Of a DNA stretch of 64,000 bases, positions 33,764 to 42,294 are shown piece by piece (the first letter of the stretch is position 1; every line of letters starts with the position of its first letter). The DNA comes from Bradyrhizobium arachidis (lineage in GTDB: Bacteria; Pseudomonadota; Alphaproteobacteria; Rhizobiales; Xanthobacteraceae): the NCBI RefSeq assembly GCF_024758505.1, contig NZ_CP077970.1, positions 3,782,001-3,846,000 of the forward strand. Direction: 5' to 3'. The translations under genes were made by a program, and so were the position numbers. Below the pieces are notes generated by a model. That model had not been told where the DNA came from and did no database searches. It worked only from the letters and a program-made list of their open reading frames with translations.

Positions 33764-34528
33764 ATGTCGCGTGCAGGGAAAGGCGGCAGGCGCGGCGGAG
33801 CGGCCGCGCTGCTCATCGCGATTGGAATGAGCCTTGGGGTCTCGCTTGCTGCACAGGCGCAGCAGGATGCCGCCGTCCTGTTCCGGAACGTCCGCATCTT
33901 CGACGGGAAGAGCAGCGCGCTCTCGGCGCCATCAAACGTTCTCGTCCGCAACGGCAAGATCGAGAAGATCTCGACCGCGGATATCACGGCCGACGCCACG
34001 GCGATCAATGGCGGCGGCCGCGTGCTGATGCCCGGGCTGATCGACGCGCATTGGCACGCGATGCTGGTGCGTCCGTCGCCGATGGCCGCGCTCGCAGGCG
34101 ATGTCGGCTACAACAATCTGCTCGCCGCTGCCGAGGCGACCGCGACGCTGATGCGGGGCTTCACCACGGTGCGCGATGTGGGTGGGCCGGCCTTCGGCCT
34201 CAAGCGGGCCATCGACGATGAGCTCGTCGTCGGTCCGCGCATCTATCCTTCGGGCGCAATGATCACGATCACCAGCGGTCATGGCGACTTCCGCCAGCTC
34301 TCCGAACTGCCGCGAACGATCGGCGGCATGCTCAGCCGCATGGAACTGATCGGCGGCGCCGCGATCGCCGACAGTCCGGACGAGGTTCGCGTGCGCGCGC
34401 GCGAGCAGCTCATGCAGGGCGCTTCTGGCAACCCGCTCGAGAACATCAAGCTCGTCGAAGATCCCGCAAAGAATTTCGTGGTGATCATGAAGGGCGGCAA
34501 GGTCTACAAGAACATTCCTGCGCGCTGA
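33764..34528 (+). pseudogene. amidohydrolase-family gene with large in-frame internal deletion
   Basis: The 254-residue product starts like a secreted imidazolonepropionase/prolidase-type amidohydrolase: signal peptide (about residues 1-33), VRIFDGKSSALSAPSNVLVR, the metal motif DAHWH (His96, His98) and a FTTVRDVGG segment. At about residue 222 the sequence jumps straight to the family's C-terminal beta-sandwich end (NPLENIKLVEDPAKNF). Family members are about 480 residues, so some 220 residues holding the remaining metal ligands (carboxylated Lys, two His and the catalytic Asp) are missing. No hydrolase activity is expected. The reading frame is intact. Confidence 0.75.
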
Positions 34529-34537
34529 CGGTGGCCC

Positions 34538-34576
34538 AAAAAGGTTGCGCCCAGCCATTGGGGGATGGCTGGGCGC
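34538..34576 (-). terminator. Rho-independent terminator of the BTLCP gene
   Basis: On the minus strand GCGCCCAGCCAT (34576-34565) pairs with ATGGCTGGGCGC (34558-34547) and is followed by AACCTTTTT. The 12-base stem is perfect. It lies about 85 bases after the BTLCP stop. Confidence 0.85.
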
Positions 34577-34659
34577 GCGCGAACCGGTCTGGGACGGGGA
34601 GGGGTGGGGATGTGACCGGGTCGCGTAACTCGTTCAAAGATTCCGTTCGTTCGTATCGA

Positions 34660-35286
34660 CTACTGGTCCTTGGCGCTGGCCGTGGACACCGCCGGCCGGT
34701 TGTCGCCGAGCGACACCCAGACATTGGGATCCGCCTGCGACTGCCGCTTGACGAAGCGGTAGCCGGCCTCGGTCCAGGCGACGACGTTCTCGTTCTGATT
34801 GTCGAGAACGAACTCGCCCTTGTCGGTCTTGACCGTCAGGACCGCGTGGCCTTCGCCCTTCTTGTCACGCACGACAGTGATGAGCAGGGCCTCGCGCGGC
34901 CAGCCGGCGTCCATCAGCATCTTGCGCTTCATCAGCACGTAGTCTTCGCAGTCGCCGTAGCCGTCCGTCGGCAACGACCATTTCTCGATCACGCCCCAGT
35001 GCTCCATGTCGGTCAATGGCTTCACGGTCTCGTTGACCCAGCGATTGACCTTGAGCAGATCGCGCCACGCCGTCTGCGACATCACGATGTCGCGCGGCTG
35101 CGACGGACCGCCCTGGCATTGGGCAGTATTGTCGGCACAGAATTCGACCCAGCCGATCGGCGCACGCGTGGTATCGCCGAGGCTCGCGTAGAGCAGGCGG
35201 TTGTCACCGGCCTGCGCCGTCGCGCTCATTCCCAAAAGGATGGCGGCGAACGCCAACCCTTTGCCCTGTCCTCTGAAGTCGAACAT
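34660..35286 (-). CDS. transglutaminase-like cysteine peptidase (BTLCP)
   Basis: The 208-residue precursor has a signal peptide (about residues 1-26) and a papain/transglutaminase-like core. The triad is visible: Cys113 in GDCEDYVLMKR, His147 in EGHAVLTV and Asp162 in VLDNQ. This is the bacterial transglutaminase-like cysteine proteinase family; LapG, which cleaves surface adhesins under c-di-GMP control, is a relative. No LapD-like partner lies beside it. A periplasmic location is likely. A clear terminator follows. Confidence 0.92.
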   Translation of the reverse strand: MFDFRGQGKGLAFAAILLGMSATAQAGDNRLLYASLGDTTRAPIGWVEFCADNTAQCQGGPSQPRDIVMSQTAWRDLLKVNRWVNETVKPLTDMEHWGVIEKWSLPTDGYGDCEDYVLMKRKMLMDAGWPREALLITVVRDKKGEGHAVLTVKTDKGEFVLDNQNENVVAWTEAGYRFVKRQSQADPNVWVSLGDNRPAVSTASAKDQ

Positions 35287-35544
35287 TGTGGCCCCCGTTT
35301 CTTGTTGGGACCACGTTTCGCACAGACGATTTGCATCGCCGCTAAGTGAGGCAAGTCAAGTCGAGACAAACACAAGTAAAACCAGCGTCGAATTCGAGAT
35401 TTACTTGAATAGAATTCGCGTAAAATTTGAGATGACTGCAATTGACTAAAATTGTCGGCATTAACGCGCCGCCGCCTGCGATTGCTGCATTTGTGCGCCT
35501 GCGCGGGCGCTGCGTTAACCGCGAAGCGTGCGCGAGCAGGGCAT
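35287..35544. other. AT-rich intergenic region upstream of the BTLCP gene
   Basis: The part around 35370-35460 is clearly AT-rich and probably holds the BTLCP promoter. No gene or repeat is visible. Confidence 0.35.
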
Positions 35545-35579
35545 GAAAAACGCGGCCCCTGGTGTGCGGGGGCCGCGTT
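35545..35579 (-). terminator. Rho-independent terminator of the PilZ gene
   Basis: On the minus strand ACGCGGCCCC pairs with GGGGCCGCGT around CGCACACCA, ending in TTTTT. It lies 40 bases after the PilZ stop. Confidence 0.85.
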
Positions 35580-35617
35580 CTGGGCAAAACAAGCCTGATT
35601 TTTCGGGTGTCTGCGCT

Positions 35618-36229
35618 TTACCGCGCGGTAACGCTCTCTTCCAGAGTCTCGATCGGCTGCTCGTGGACGAACTCCAGCGCGAAGCCGTCCTCGAGGTTTC
35701 GCACCACGCGGCCCTGGACGCGGCCGAGCATGACCAGCGATTTCAGCGGCGGGCGGTTTTCCGCGGCGATCGCGGCCCCCGACAGCGAAAGGTCGATGAT
35801 GCGGCAGGTCATCTTGTTGCCGTCCTCGAGCGTGAGCACCGCGATCGGGTTGCGCGGCACGATACGGTCGTGGCGGCGATCCTCGGGCAGGTTGAGGATG
35901 TCGCGGTTGGCAAGCCAGGTGAGCTGGGCGGCGAGCTTGTCGCGCTTGCGCGGTGTCGCCCCGATGGTCATGGCGAAGCCGTTGTCGATGATCCGGGTGA
36001 TCTTGCCTTCGACGCGGCCGATATGGTCGAGATAGGCCACCACGCGGTCGCCGACATTGCCGATGCCGGGCGCCAGCATGGCGAGCCCGCCGGGGGACAT
36101 GTTGATGACCTGACAGGGAAATTCACGGCGGTCCGGCAGCATATAGCGGCCGAGCAGATGCACTTTCACCCGCTGGAAGCGCCGACGCTCCTCGGTGGCC
36201 GGAAGAAATTTTCTGTTCGCCAACGCCAT
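35618..36229 (-). CDS. tandem PilZ-domain protein
   Basis: The 203-residue protein (ATG 36229; GTG 36235 adds two residues) has two PilZ domains. The first begins ERRRFQRVKVHLLGRY with NMSPGG downstream; the second has RRHDRIVPRNPIAVL and DLSLSGAAIA. The RxxxR and (D/N)xSxxG elements are the c-di-GMP binding determinants and are present in both copies, so the protein probably binds the second messenger. Effect and partner are unknown. The gene has its own strong terminator. Confidence 0.88.
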   Translation of the reverse strand: MALANRKFLPATEERRRFQRVKVHLLGRYMLPDRREFPCQVINMSPGGLAMLAPGIGNVGDRVVAYLDHIGRVEGKITRIIDNGFAMTIGATPRKRDKLAAQLTWLANRDILNLPEDRRHDRIVPRNPIAVLTLEDGNKMTCRIIDLSLSGAAIAAENRPPLKSLVMLGRVQGRVVRNLEDGFALEFVHEQPIETLEESVTAR

Positions 36230-36323
36230 TTTCACTACCCGACCCCCGCCCGGGCGGAGTCCGAACGACCCTAAGGCGCACAGGGTTAACGTGCCGTTAG
36301 CAGCGCGTGCAGGAGTTGTGATT

Positions 36324-36383
36324 AGAGCGTTTTCAAGCGAAGTGGATGCCGGTTCGCGTCAAGAAAACGCGTCAAAACAAAGA
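36324..36383. repeat. interspersed hairpin repeat, copy 2
   Basis: Nearly identical to the unit at 5812-5870, in the same orientation: AGAGCGTTTTCAAGCGAAGT, then GGATGCCGGTTCGCGTC and AAGAAAACGCGTCAAAACAA. Confidence 0.75.
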
Positions 36384-36385
36384 AT

Positions 36386-36424
36386 CCAGAGCCCCATTCC
36401 GATTCCATCGGAATGGGGCTCTGG
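36386..36424. terminator. perfect 18-base-pair hairpin, likely terminator of the MFS gene
   Basis: CCAGAGCCCCATTCCGAT (36386-36403) and its exact complement ATCGGAATGGGGCTCTGG (36407-36424) enclose a TCC loop. It lies two bases after the stop of the MFS gene (36426, minus strand) and directly abuts the hairpin repeat. On the minus strand a short TTCTTTGTTTTG tail follows. Confidence 0.75.
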
Positions 36425-36425
36425 C

Positions 36426-37586
36426 TCAGGCGGGTTGTGGCCTGCGGGCGGCGATGCGCTCGAAAAGCCACAGCAGCAGCGGGCAGGCCAGCACCACGGC
36501 GGCGCCAAGGTCGAGGGCGGCGGAAGCGCTGCCGGTCCAGCTTGCCAGCCGGCCGGCGACGACCGGCCCCAGCATCATGGCCGCATAGAACACGGTGAGG
36601 AAGATGCCCATGCCGATGGCGCGCGTTTGCGGTGCCAGCACCCGCGCCGGCAGGCTCATGATCGGACCGGCCGGCTGTCCGGAGACGATGCCGAGCGCAA
36701 CCACGATCAGGACCACCGAACTCGACCGGGTCAGCAGCGCGAGCAGGAGCGCGAGCGCAAAGCTGCCGGCGACGAGCAGGGTCAGCGGTCGCTGCGTACG
36801 GTCGGCGAGATAGCCGCCGAGCGGCACCGAGAAAGCCGAGATCCACAGCGCGACGCTGATCACCGAACCTGCGGCGGCCACCGTCCAGCCACGTTCGACC
36901 AGCAGCGTCGGACCGAACGACAGGATCATGGCGAAGCCGACGTTGAACAATCCCCAGATCGCGCCGGCGACCATGACGGCCGACACGGTTTGTCGATCGA
37001 GCCCGCCGGACACCGCCGCCGCCGATACGCTGACCGGCGGCGGCTGGTAGAACAGCATCAGCACGATGCCAACAGCCACGATGGCGCAGACCGCGAAGAA
37101 CACGGCGCCCGTGCCGCCGGCCGTGCCGACGATGGGGAGCGTCACCAGCGACAGCGCGATCCCGGTCGGCCAGGAGTTGATGACGATGCCCATGGCGGTC
37201 GCGATTTCCTTGCCGGCAAACCAGTCCGTGGTCATCTTGGTGAGCTGCACGCTCAAGAGCACGCCGCCGACGCCGGCCACGAGCCGGCCGGCGACCTGAA
37301 GGCTCCAGGCATCCGCCAGCGCCATCATGAGGCTGCCGATCATCATCAGAGCAAGTGCTGCGAGCGCCGTCGGCTTGTCGCCGAACCGCGCGCCGATCGC
37401 GCCGCCCGGCAAGGCCAGTGCGACGCCGGGGGTGAAGTAGAGGCCGATCAACAGACCGATATCGGCAAGACCGACGCCGAACGTCGTCTGGAGCAGCGGT
37501 GCGACCGCCGCCACGCTCTGAAACTGGAACGCCATGGTCAGGCGCACCAGAAACAGGATCGCGAGAATGCCCCAGCGGCTGCGCAA
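36426..37586 (-). CDS. MFS transporter
   Basis: The 386-residue protein has 12 predicted helices. GGAIGARFGDKPTAL is the loop 2-3 MFS motif, and PLGGYLADRTQRPLTLLVAG gives its counterpart in the second half. Overall it resembles the CynX/NimT or nitrate-permease branch of MFS (ILFLVRLTMAFQFQSVAAVA at the N-terminus). Substrate is unknown. It ends at a perfect hairpin terminator and lies on the same strand as the GNAT gene upstream. Confidence 0.9.
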   Translation of the reverse strand: MRSRWGILAILFLVRLTMAFQFQSVAAVAPLLQTTFGVGLADIGLLIGLYFTPGVALALPGGAIGARFGDKPTALAALALMMIGSLMMALADAWSLQVAGRLVAGVGGVLLSVQLTKMTTDWFAGKEIATAMGIVINSWPTGIALSLVTLPIVGTAGGTGAVFFAVCAIVAVGIVLMLFYQPPPVSVSAAAVSGGLDRQTVSAVMVAGAIWGLFNVGFAMILSFGPTLLVERGWTVAAAGSVISVALWISAFSVPLGGYLADRTQRPLTLLVAGSFALALLLALLTRSSSVVLIVVALGIVSGQPAGPIMSLPARVLAPQTRAIGMGIFLTVFYAAMMLGPVVAGRLASWTGSASAALDLGAAVVLACPLLLWLFERIAARRPQPA

Positions 37587-37652
37587 TGCCTCATCCCCCG
37601 AGAGATTGTTCCGACAGTGGGGTTACAACCGGCGCGTGTCAACCTGTGGATG

Positions 37653-38138
37653 TTATCGGCCTTCCAATGCCTTGGCGCAGACCGCGTAGGGCTGGCCTCT
37701 GATATCGGGTGCGTCGCGCAGCTTTGCAAAGCCCATCCGGAGATACATCGGCAGTGCAACCGACATCAGCGGCGTCGTGTGCAATGCGATGATCGACGCG
37801 CCGTCACGCCGCGCGCGGCGGATACATTCTTCCGTCAGCAGCCGGCCAAAACCCTGGCCGCGCGCCGGGGGATCGACGACGAGCATGCGGATGATCGGCC
37901 ATTCCGGTTCGAAGAAGGCCGGTTTCGGCGCCTGCGGGCCAAAATAGGCGACGGCACCGACGATGCGCCTCTCGACCTCCGCGACGATGATCTCGCCATG
38001 CTCAGACAGTTCCGGCATTCGCGACACATTGTCCGCCATCGCCGGCCAATCCGAATAGTGCGGCGCAAATTGCGCAAAGGCAGCGACGGCGACGCGCGTC
38101 ACCGCGTCTGCATCTTGCACCTGATAGTCACGCAGCAT
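37653..38138 (-). CDS. GNAT family N-acetyltransferase
   Basis: The 161-residue protein (ATG 38138, MLRDYQVQDADAVTRVAV) has the GNAT acetyl-CoA site: IIRMLVVDPPARGQGFGRLL supplies strand 4 and the Q/RxxGxG/A loop, and SVALPMYLRMGFAKL is the C-terminal helix/strand. It transfers an acetyl group to an amine; the acceptor is unknown. An ATG 14 codons upstream is also available. It is divergent from the dehydrogenase gene at 38231. Confidence 0.88.
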   Translation of the reverse strand: MLRDYQVQDADAVTRVAVAAFAQFAPHYSDWPAMADNVSRMPELSEHGEIIVAEVERRIVGAVAYFGPQAPKPAFFEPEWPIIRMLVVDPPARGQGFGRLLTEECIRRARRDGASIIALHTTPLMSVALPMYLRMGFAKLRDAPDIRGQPYAVCAKALEGR

Positions 38139-38230
38139 TGGCAAAATCCCGGATACTTGCTGCAGCGCATCGTCTCCCATAGGCTTGCATCGCGCCCAAC
38201 AAACATAACAAGTGCGCGAGAGGAAACATC

Positions 38231-39382
38231 ATGGAGCAAATCCGCGTCTGCACCCATGCCGGGCCGGGATCGGAGCCCGTCATCCGCACCGTGCCGTGGC
38301 CGAAGGTCGGCCGGAAGGCGGCGCTGATCAAGATCGGCGCCTGCGGCGTCTGCGGCACTGATCTGCACATCCTCAAGGGACATTGGCCAAAGCCGCTGCC
38401 ATGGCCGTTCACGCTCGGACACGAGCTCGGCGGCGTCATCGTCGAATGCGGCGAGGAGTTCACCGAAGACTTCATGAGCAAGCCGCTGAAGGTCGGATCG
38501 AAGGTGATGATCCCGCCGCTGATGCCCTGTGGCAATTGCTACTACTGCATCCATTATCCGCAGACGGCCAACAAGTGCCTGACGCCGGTCTATTACGGCC
38601 GCTATCTCGGCTTCGATAAACCGCCTCACATGTGGGGCGGCTGGGCCGAATATGTCTATGTCGATCTCGAAATGCTGCCGGGCACCAAGATCTACAAACT
38701 GCCCGACGACATGTCGCTGCGCCTCGGCGCGCTGTCGGAGCCGCTGACCTCCTGCATCCGCGCCTTCAACCGCGCCACCCGCGCCGGCGGTTTCAGCTGG
38801 AGCGACACCGTCGTGATCCAGGGTTCTGGACCGATCGGCATCCTCGCGGTTGCCGCCGCCAAGGAGATGGGGGCAGGGCGCGTGATCTGCGTCGGCGCGC
38901 CGGAGGAGCCCAGGCTCAAGCTGGCGCGCGAGTTCGGGGCGGAGGCGACGATCAACATCGAGGAGCTGAAGACGCCGCAAGAGCGCATCAAGGCCGTGCG
39001 CGACATCGTCGGCGGCTTCGGTGCCGATCTCGTGATGGATTGCTCGGGCCATCCGACCGCCGGCCCCGAGGGCATCGAGATGCTGCGCGATGGCGGCACC
39101 TATGTCGAGATGGGCCAGTTCACCGACGCTGGCTCGATCGAGACATCCTGGCACCGCATCTGCACCAAGGACCTCAACGTTCTCGGCTCCTGGGGCTTTA
39201 CTGCCAACGATCTGCCGCTCGGCGTCGACATGCTCTACCGCACCGCGGACAAATATCCGTGGCTGAAGATGCAGACGATCTATCCGTTCACGGAAGAGGG
39301 CGTCGCGCAGGCCGTGAAGGATGCGATGGCGATGAAGACGGTGAAGTCGACCATAGTGCCGTGGCCGGAATTGGTGGGATAG
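38231..39382 (+). CDS. zinc-binding medium-chain alcohol dehydrogenase family protein
   Basis: The 383-residue protein has the medium-chain dehydrogenase fold. Catalytic zinc ligands are in GVCGTDLH and FTLGHELGG. A structural zinc loop follows as MPCGNCYYC...NKCL, and the NAD(P)-binding Rossmann motif is GSGPIGIL with VGAPEE after the second strand. The insertion around residues 100-135 is unusual relative to simple ADHs and resembles threonine/sorbitol-type dehydrogenases. It oxidises an unknown alcohol. It stands alone, divergent from the GNAT gene. Confidence 0.9.
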   Translation: MEQIRVCTHAGPGSEPVIRTVPWPKVGRKAALIKIGACGVCGTDLHILKGHWPKPLPWPFTLGHELGGVIVECGEEFTEDFMSKPLKVGSKVMIPPLMPCGNCYYCIHYPQTANKCLTPVYYGRYLGFDKPPHMWGGWAEYVYVDLEMLPGTKIYKLPDDMSLRLGALSEPLTSCIRAFNRATRAGGFSWSDTVVIQGSGPIGILAVAAAKEMGAGRVICVGAPEEPRLKLAREFGAEATINIEELKTPQERIKAVRDIVGGFGADLVMDCSGHPTAGPEGIEMLRDGGTYVEMGQFTDAGSIETSWHRICTKDLNVLGSWGFTANDLPLGVDMLYRTADKYPWLKMQTIYPFTEEGVAQAVKDAMAMKTVKSTIVPWPELVG

Positions 39383-39466
39383 ATTGCATCTCCGGTTGCG
39401 CAACCGTGATTTCCATTTGACGTTGAAGCCGCTAGCCTGCGCACCTTCGCAAGGCCGGCAGGTTTC

Positions 39467-41215
39467 ATGAACACGTCATCCGATCTTCCCGACGGCTCCC
39501 TCGCATCCCTCATCCCCGACATCGACCGGCTCGCCGCCGACGCCATGGCGGTCTGGAAGGTGCCGGGCGCAGCACTTGCCATTGTAAGGGACGGCAAGGT
39601 CGTGCTCGCCCGCGCCTACGGCCAGCGCGACGTCGAGGCCGATCTGCCGATCACGCCGCGCACGCAGTTCGTGATCTGCTCGATCACCAAGACGTTTACG
39701 GCGACCGCGATCGCATTGCTGCATAACGAAGGGCTGCTCGACTGGAGCAAGCCGGTCCGCGACTATCTGCCGGAGTTTCGTCTCTCGGACGCGGTCGCGA
39801 CCGAACGCGTCACCATTCGCGACCTGCTCAGCCATCAATCGGGGCTGCCGCGGCACGATTGGGTTCATGTGCCCGGCGATCTCGCGCCGGCCGAGATGCT
39901 GCCGCTGATGCGGCACCTCGAGCTGAGCAAGGACATCCGCGCCGTCTGGCAATACAACAATCTCTGCTACAACGCCCTGGGTCTCCTGATCGCGCGCGTC
40001 AGCGGCAAGAGCTTTGAAGCCTTCGTCCGCGAGCGCCTGACCAACAGGCTCGGCATGAGCGTCAGCTTCTCGCTGGACGACCTCGAGGCTGGATCGGAGC
40101 CGGCACGGCCCTACATGATGAACGTCGACACGCGGTTGCCGGCGCTGCGGATACCGATCCGCACCACGGCCGCCGGCGCCATCAACACGTCGGTGGCCGA
40201 TCTCGCCAACTGGATGCGTCTGCACCTCGGCAAGGGCGAATTCGAGGGCGAACGGCTGTTGCCGGCCGCGCTGGTGGAGCAACTGCACACGCCGCTGGCG
40301 CATACCGGCAAGTCGGAATTTCCCGAGTTCGACCACGGACATTATGCGCTGGGTTTTCAGTCGAACACCTACCGCGGCGAGCGCCTGATGTGGCACGGCG
40401 GCGGCTGGACCGGCTGGAGCTCGCTGATGACGCTGGTGCCGGGGGCCGGCATCGGCGTTGCCGTGCTGACCAATCGCAGCCCGAGCGAGGTCCCGACCAT
40501 CCTGTCGTGGTACATCATCGACCGGTTGCGCGGCCGGGAGCCGGCCGACTGGCTCTCGCGCTTCCGCAAGATGCGCGACGATTTCATCGCCCATATCCCC
40601 GCCGACAAGGAGGTGCGCGAGAAGGCGCGCCACAAGGACACCCGGCCGGCGCATGCCTTGTCGGCCTATGCGGCCGACTATGCCCATCCCGCCTATGGCG
40701 TGATCGAGATCCGCGAGCGCGACGGCGCGCTGCACTGGTCCTGGCGCGGCATGGGCGCGCCGCTCTCACACTGGCATTTCGAGACGTTCATGACGCCTGA
40801 GATCGACCAGTTCCATCCGGACAATCTCCCCATCACCTTCCAGACCGACCGCGAGGGCAACATCGCGCACCTGTCGGTGCCGCTGGAGCCGACGGTGAAG
40901 GACATCGTGTTCGAGCGCCGTGCCGCTGGTGACTGCCTCGATCCCGCATTCCGCGCCCGCTGCGTCGGGCAGTTCAGGAGCGGCGCCATCACCCATCGCG
41001 TGACCTTGGACAGCGAAGGCAGGCTCATTCTGAAGCCGGACTACCAGCCGGCCTATCGCCTTGAGCCCCAACAGGGCCGCCGGTTTCGCGTCGCCGAGCT
41101 GGAGGGCTTTGCCGTCGAGTTTCGCGGGGAGGGGGAGAGTATCGGCCAGATCATCTTCCACCAGCCGAACGGCACCTCAATCGCAGACCGCGTGGTGGAG
41201 CAGGAGAGGCGATGA
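39467..41215 (+). CDS. serine hydrolase, class C beta-lactamase/PBP-like
   Basis: The 582-residue protein has the penicillin-binding-like fold. The nucleophile motif SxxK is SITK (Ser72-Lys75), YNN at 163-165 corresponds to YxN, and WHGGGW near residue 307 stands for the KTG-like box. A C-terminal ~180-residue extension (after WLSRFRKMRDDF) looks like the DUF3471 or lipocalin-like domain often fused to these hydrolases. No signal peptide is obvious, so it may be cytoplasmic. Likely activity: peptidase or esterase on small substrates. It overlaps the DUF5680 gene by four bases. Confidence 0.88.
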   Translation: MNTSSDLPDGSLASLIPDIDRLAADAMAVWKVPGAALAIVRDGKVVLARAYGQRDVEADLPITPRTQFVICSITKTFTATAIALLHNEGLLDWSKPVRDYLPEFRLSDAVATERVTIRDLLSHQSGLPRHDWVHVPGDLAPAEMLPLMRHLELSKDIRAVWQYNNLCYNALGLLIARVSGKSFEAFVRERLTNRLGMSVSFSLDDLEAGSEPARPYMMNVDTRLPALRIPIRTTAAGAINTSVADLANWMRLHLGKGEFEGERLLPAALVEQLHTPLAHTGKSEFPEFDHGHYALGFQSNTYRGERLMWHGGGWTGWSSLMTLVPGAGIGVAVLTNRSPSEVPTILSWYIIDRLRGREPADWLSRFRKMRDDFIAHIPADKEVREKARHKDTRPAHALSAYAADYAHPAYGVIEIRERDGALHWSWRGMGAPLSHWHFETFMTPEIDQFHPDNLPITFQTDREGNIAHLSVPLEPTVKDIVFERRAAGDCLDPAFRARCVGQFRSGAITHRVTLDSEGRLILKPDYQPAYRLEPQQGRRFRVAELEGFAVEFRGEGESIGQIIFHQPNGTSIADRVVEQERR

Positions 41216-41691
41216 TGGATGTTCCCGGCGATCTCGTCGCATTCCTGATCGAGGCCAAGCGGCGCACCTATGCGGGCCTGGATGACGATGCGACCGTCGC
41301 CACGCCGTTGCTCACGGGCTCGAAGCAGCTCGAGCACCGTGCGGGGTCTTACGCCTACCGCGACATCTATTTCGGGATGGGTTTCTTCGTTGGCCAGGAG
41401 ACGGTGTCGAGGGATGACACGGTCATCTGGTCGATGTGCTACAGCGGTGGCGCTCGCGCTGAGATCACGGACCGGACCACGCTGCTTGCCCTTTACAAGT
41501 TCCTGCGGCGGGCGTTGCTCGCGGCCGAGATCGAAAAACCCTATCGCGGTCCGCCGGTTCTCAGCGTCGATGACATGACTTATCGCAACGACGTCGAAGG
41601 TTCGCTCGATCGTTTCCACGGCGTCGAGACGATCGCGAAAGCCGGCGTACAGCTCTATGAGCTGCGTTACAGCGGCGGCCTGCTGCGATAG
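41212..41691 (+). CDS. DUF5680-type small protein
   Basis: The 159-residue protein begins MMDVPGDLVAFLIEAKRRTY and contains HRAGSYAYRDIYFGMGFFVG and TVIWSMCYSGGARAE, features I associate with the DUF5680 family. No catalytic signature is visible. It overlaps the serine hydrolase stop by four bases (ATGA) and is followed 16 bases later by a DUF1801-like gene, so the three form an operon. Function unknown. Confidence 0.75.
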   Translation: MMDVPGDLVAFLIEAKRRTYAGLDDDATVATPLLTGSKQLEHRAGSYAYRDIYFGMGFFVGQETVSRDDTVIWSMCYSGGARAEITDRTTLLALYKFLRRALLAAEIEKPYRGPPVLSVDDMTYRNDVEGSLDRFHGVETIAKAGVQLYELRYSGGLLR

Positions 41692-41707
41692 GTGCGGAGG
41701 ACCTGCC

Positions 41708-42175
41708 ATGTTCCGCGTCACGGCCGACAGCCTCGATGCCTATCTCGATTTCGACCCGGCGCGAAAGCCCGACCTCGTCCGGCTGCACGAAGTGATGCGC
41801 AAAGCTGCGCCCAATCTGAAGCGCCACTTCCACAAGGGCACGCCGGCGGGCCAGGCCGGCATGCGCATGCAGATGATCGGCTACGGCAAATTTCGCTACG
41901 CGATCAAGTCGGGCAGCGCGACCGACTGGCCGGTCGTCGGCGTCGCGTTGCAGAAGAACTATGTCAGCGTCTACGTCGCCGTGACGAAGCAGGACGCGCC
42001 GATCGTACAAGCCTATGCAGGCAAGCTCGGCGAGCTCCGGTCGGGACGCAACAACTTCAGTTTTGAACGGTTTGATGGCCTGAACGCGTCAGCGCTGTCA
42101 TCCCTGGTCTCCGAGGTCGCCGCGATCTTCACGGCCGATCCGGAAAATCCCGTGCGCTACATGCAGGGAGCCTAG
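41708..42175 (+). CDS. DUF1801 domain protein
   Basis: The 155-residue protein (ATG 41708) contains LVRLHEVMRKAAPNLKRHFH and MQMIGYGKFRYAIKSG, the region typical of DUF1801/YdhG-type proteins. These adopt a frataxin-like or hotdog-related alpha/beta fold and have no known enzyme activity. The end FTADPENPVRYMQGA is polar. It is the last gene of the serine hydrolase operon. Confidence 0.78.
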   Translation: MFRVTADSLDAYLDFDPARKPDLVRLHEVMRKAAPNLKRHFHKGTPAGQAGMRMQMIGYGKFRYAIKSGSATDWPVVGVALQKNYVSVYVAVTKQDAPIVQAYAGKLGELRSGRNNFSFERFDGLNASALSSLVSEVAAIFTADPENPVRYMQGA

Positions 42176-42294
42176 GGAGCGTACTCATAACAGGGTTCTG
42201 TAGCGGCGCCTCGCCGAATGTCCGCTTCGATCCGAAAGCGGCGGAATTTTTGCGTCGCCACGAAGCGACGTCCCATTATTCCTTCCGTTCGGTG
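42176..42294. repeat. short GATGTCCGCTT-type repeat fragment
   Basis: AATGTCCGCTTCGATCCGAA and AAGCGGCGGAA (about 42217-42247) form a small inverted repeat. They resemble a fragment of the repeat found more fully at 43254 and 46225. Confidence 0.4.

Noticed and set aside
36195..38327. ~700-codon plus-strand frame across the MFS and GNAT genes
   Set aside because: It passes straight through the hairpin repeat and terminator region and lies opposite two real minus-strand genes; the text is low-complexity His/Arg/Asp.
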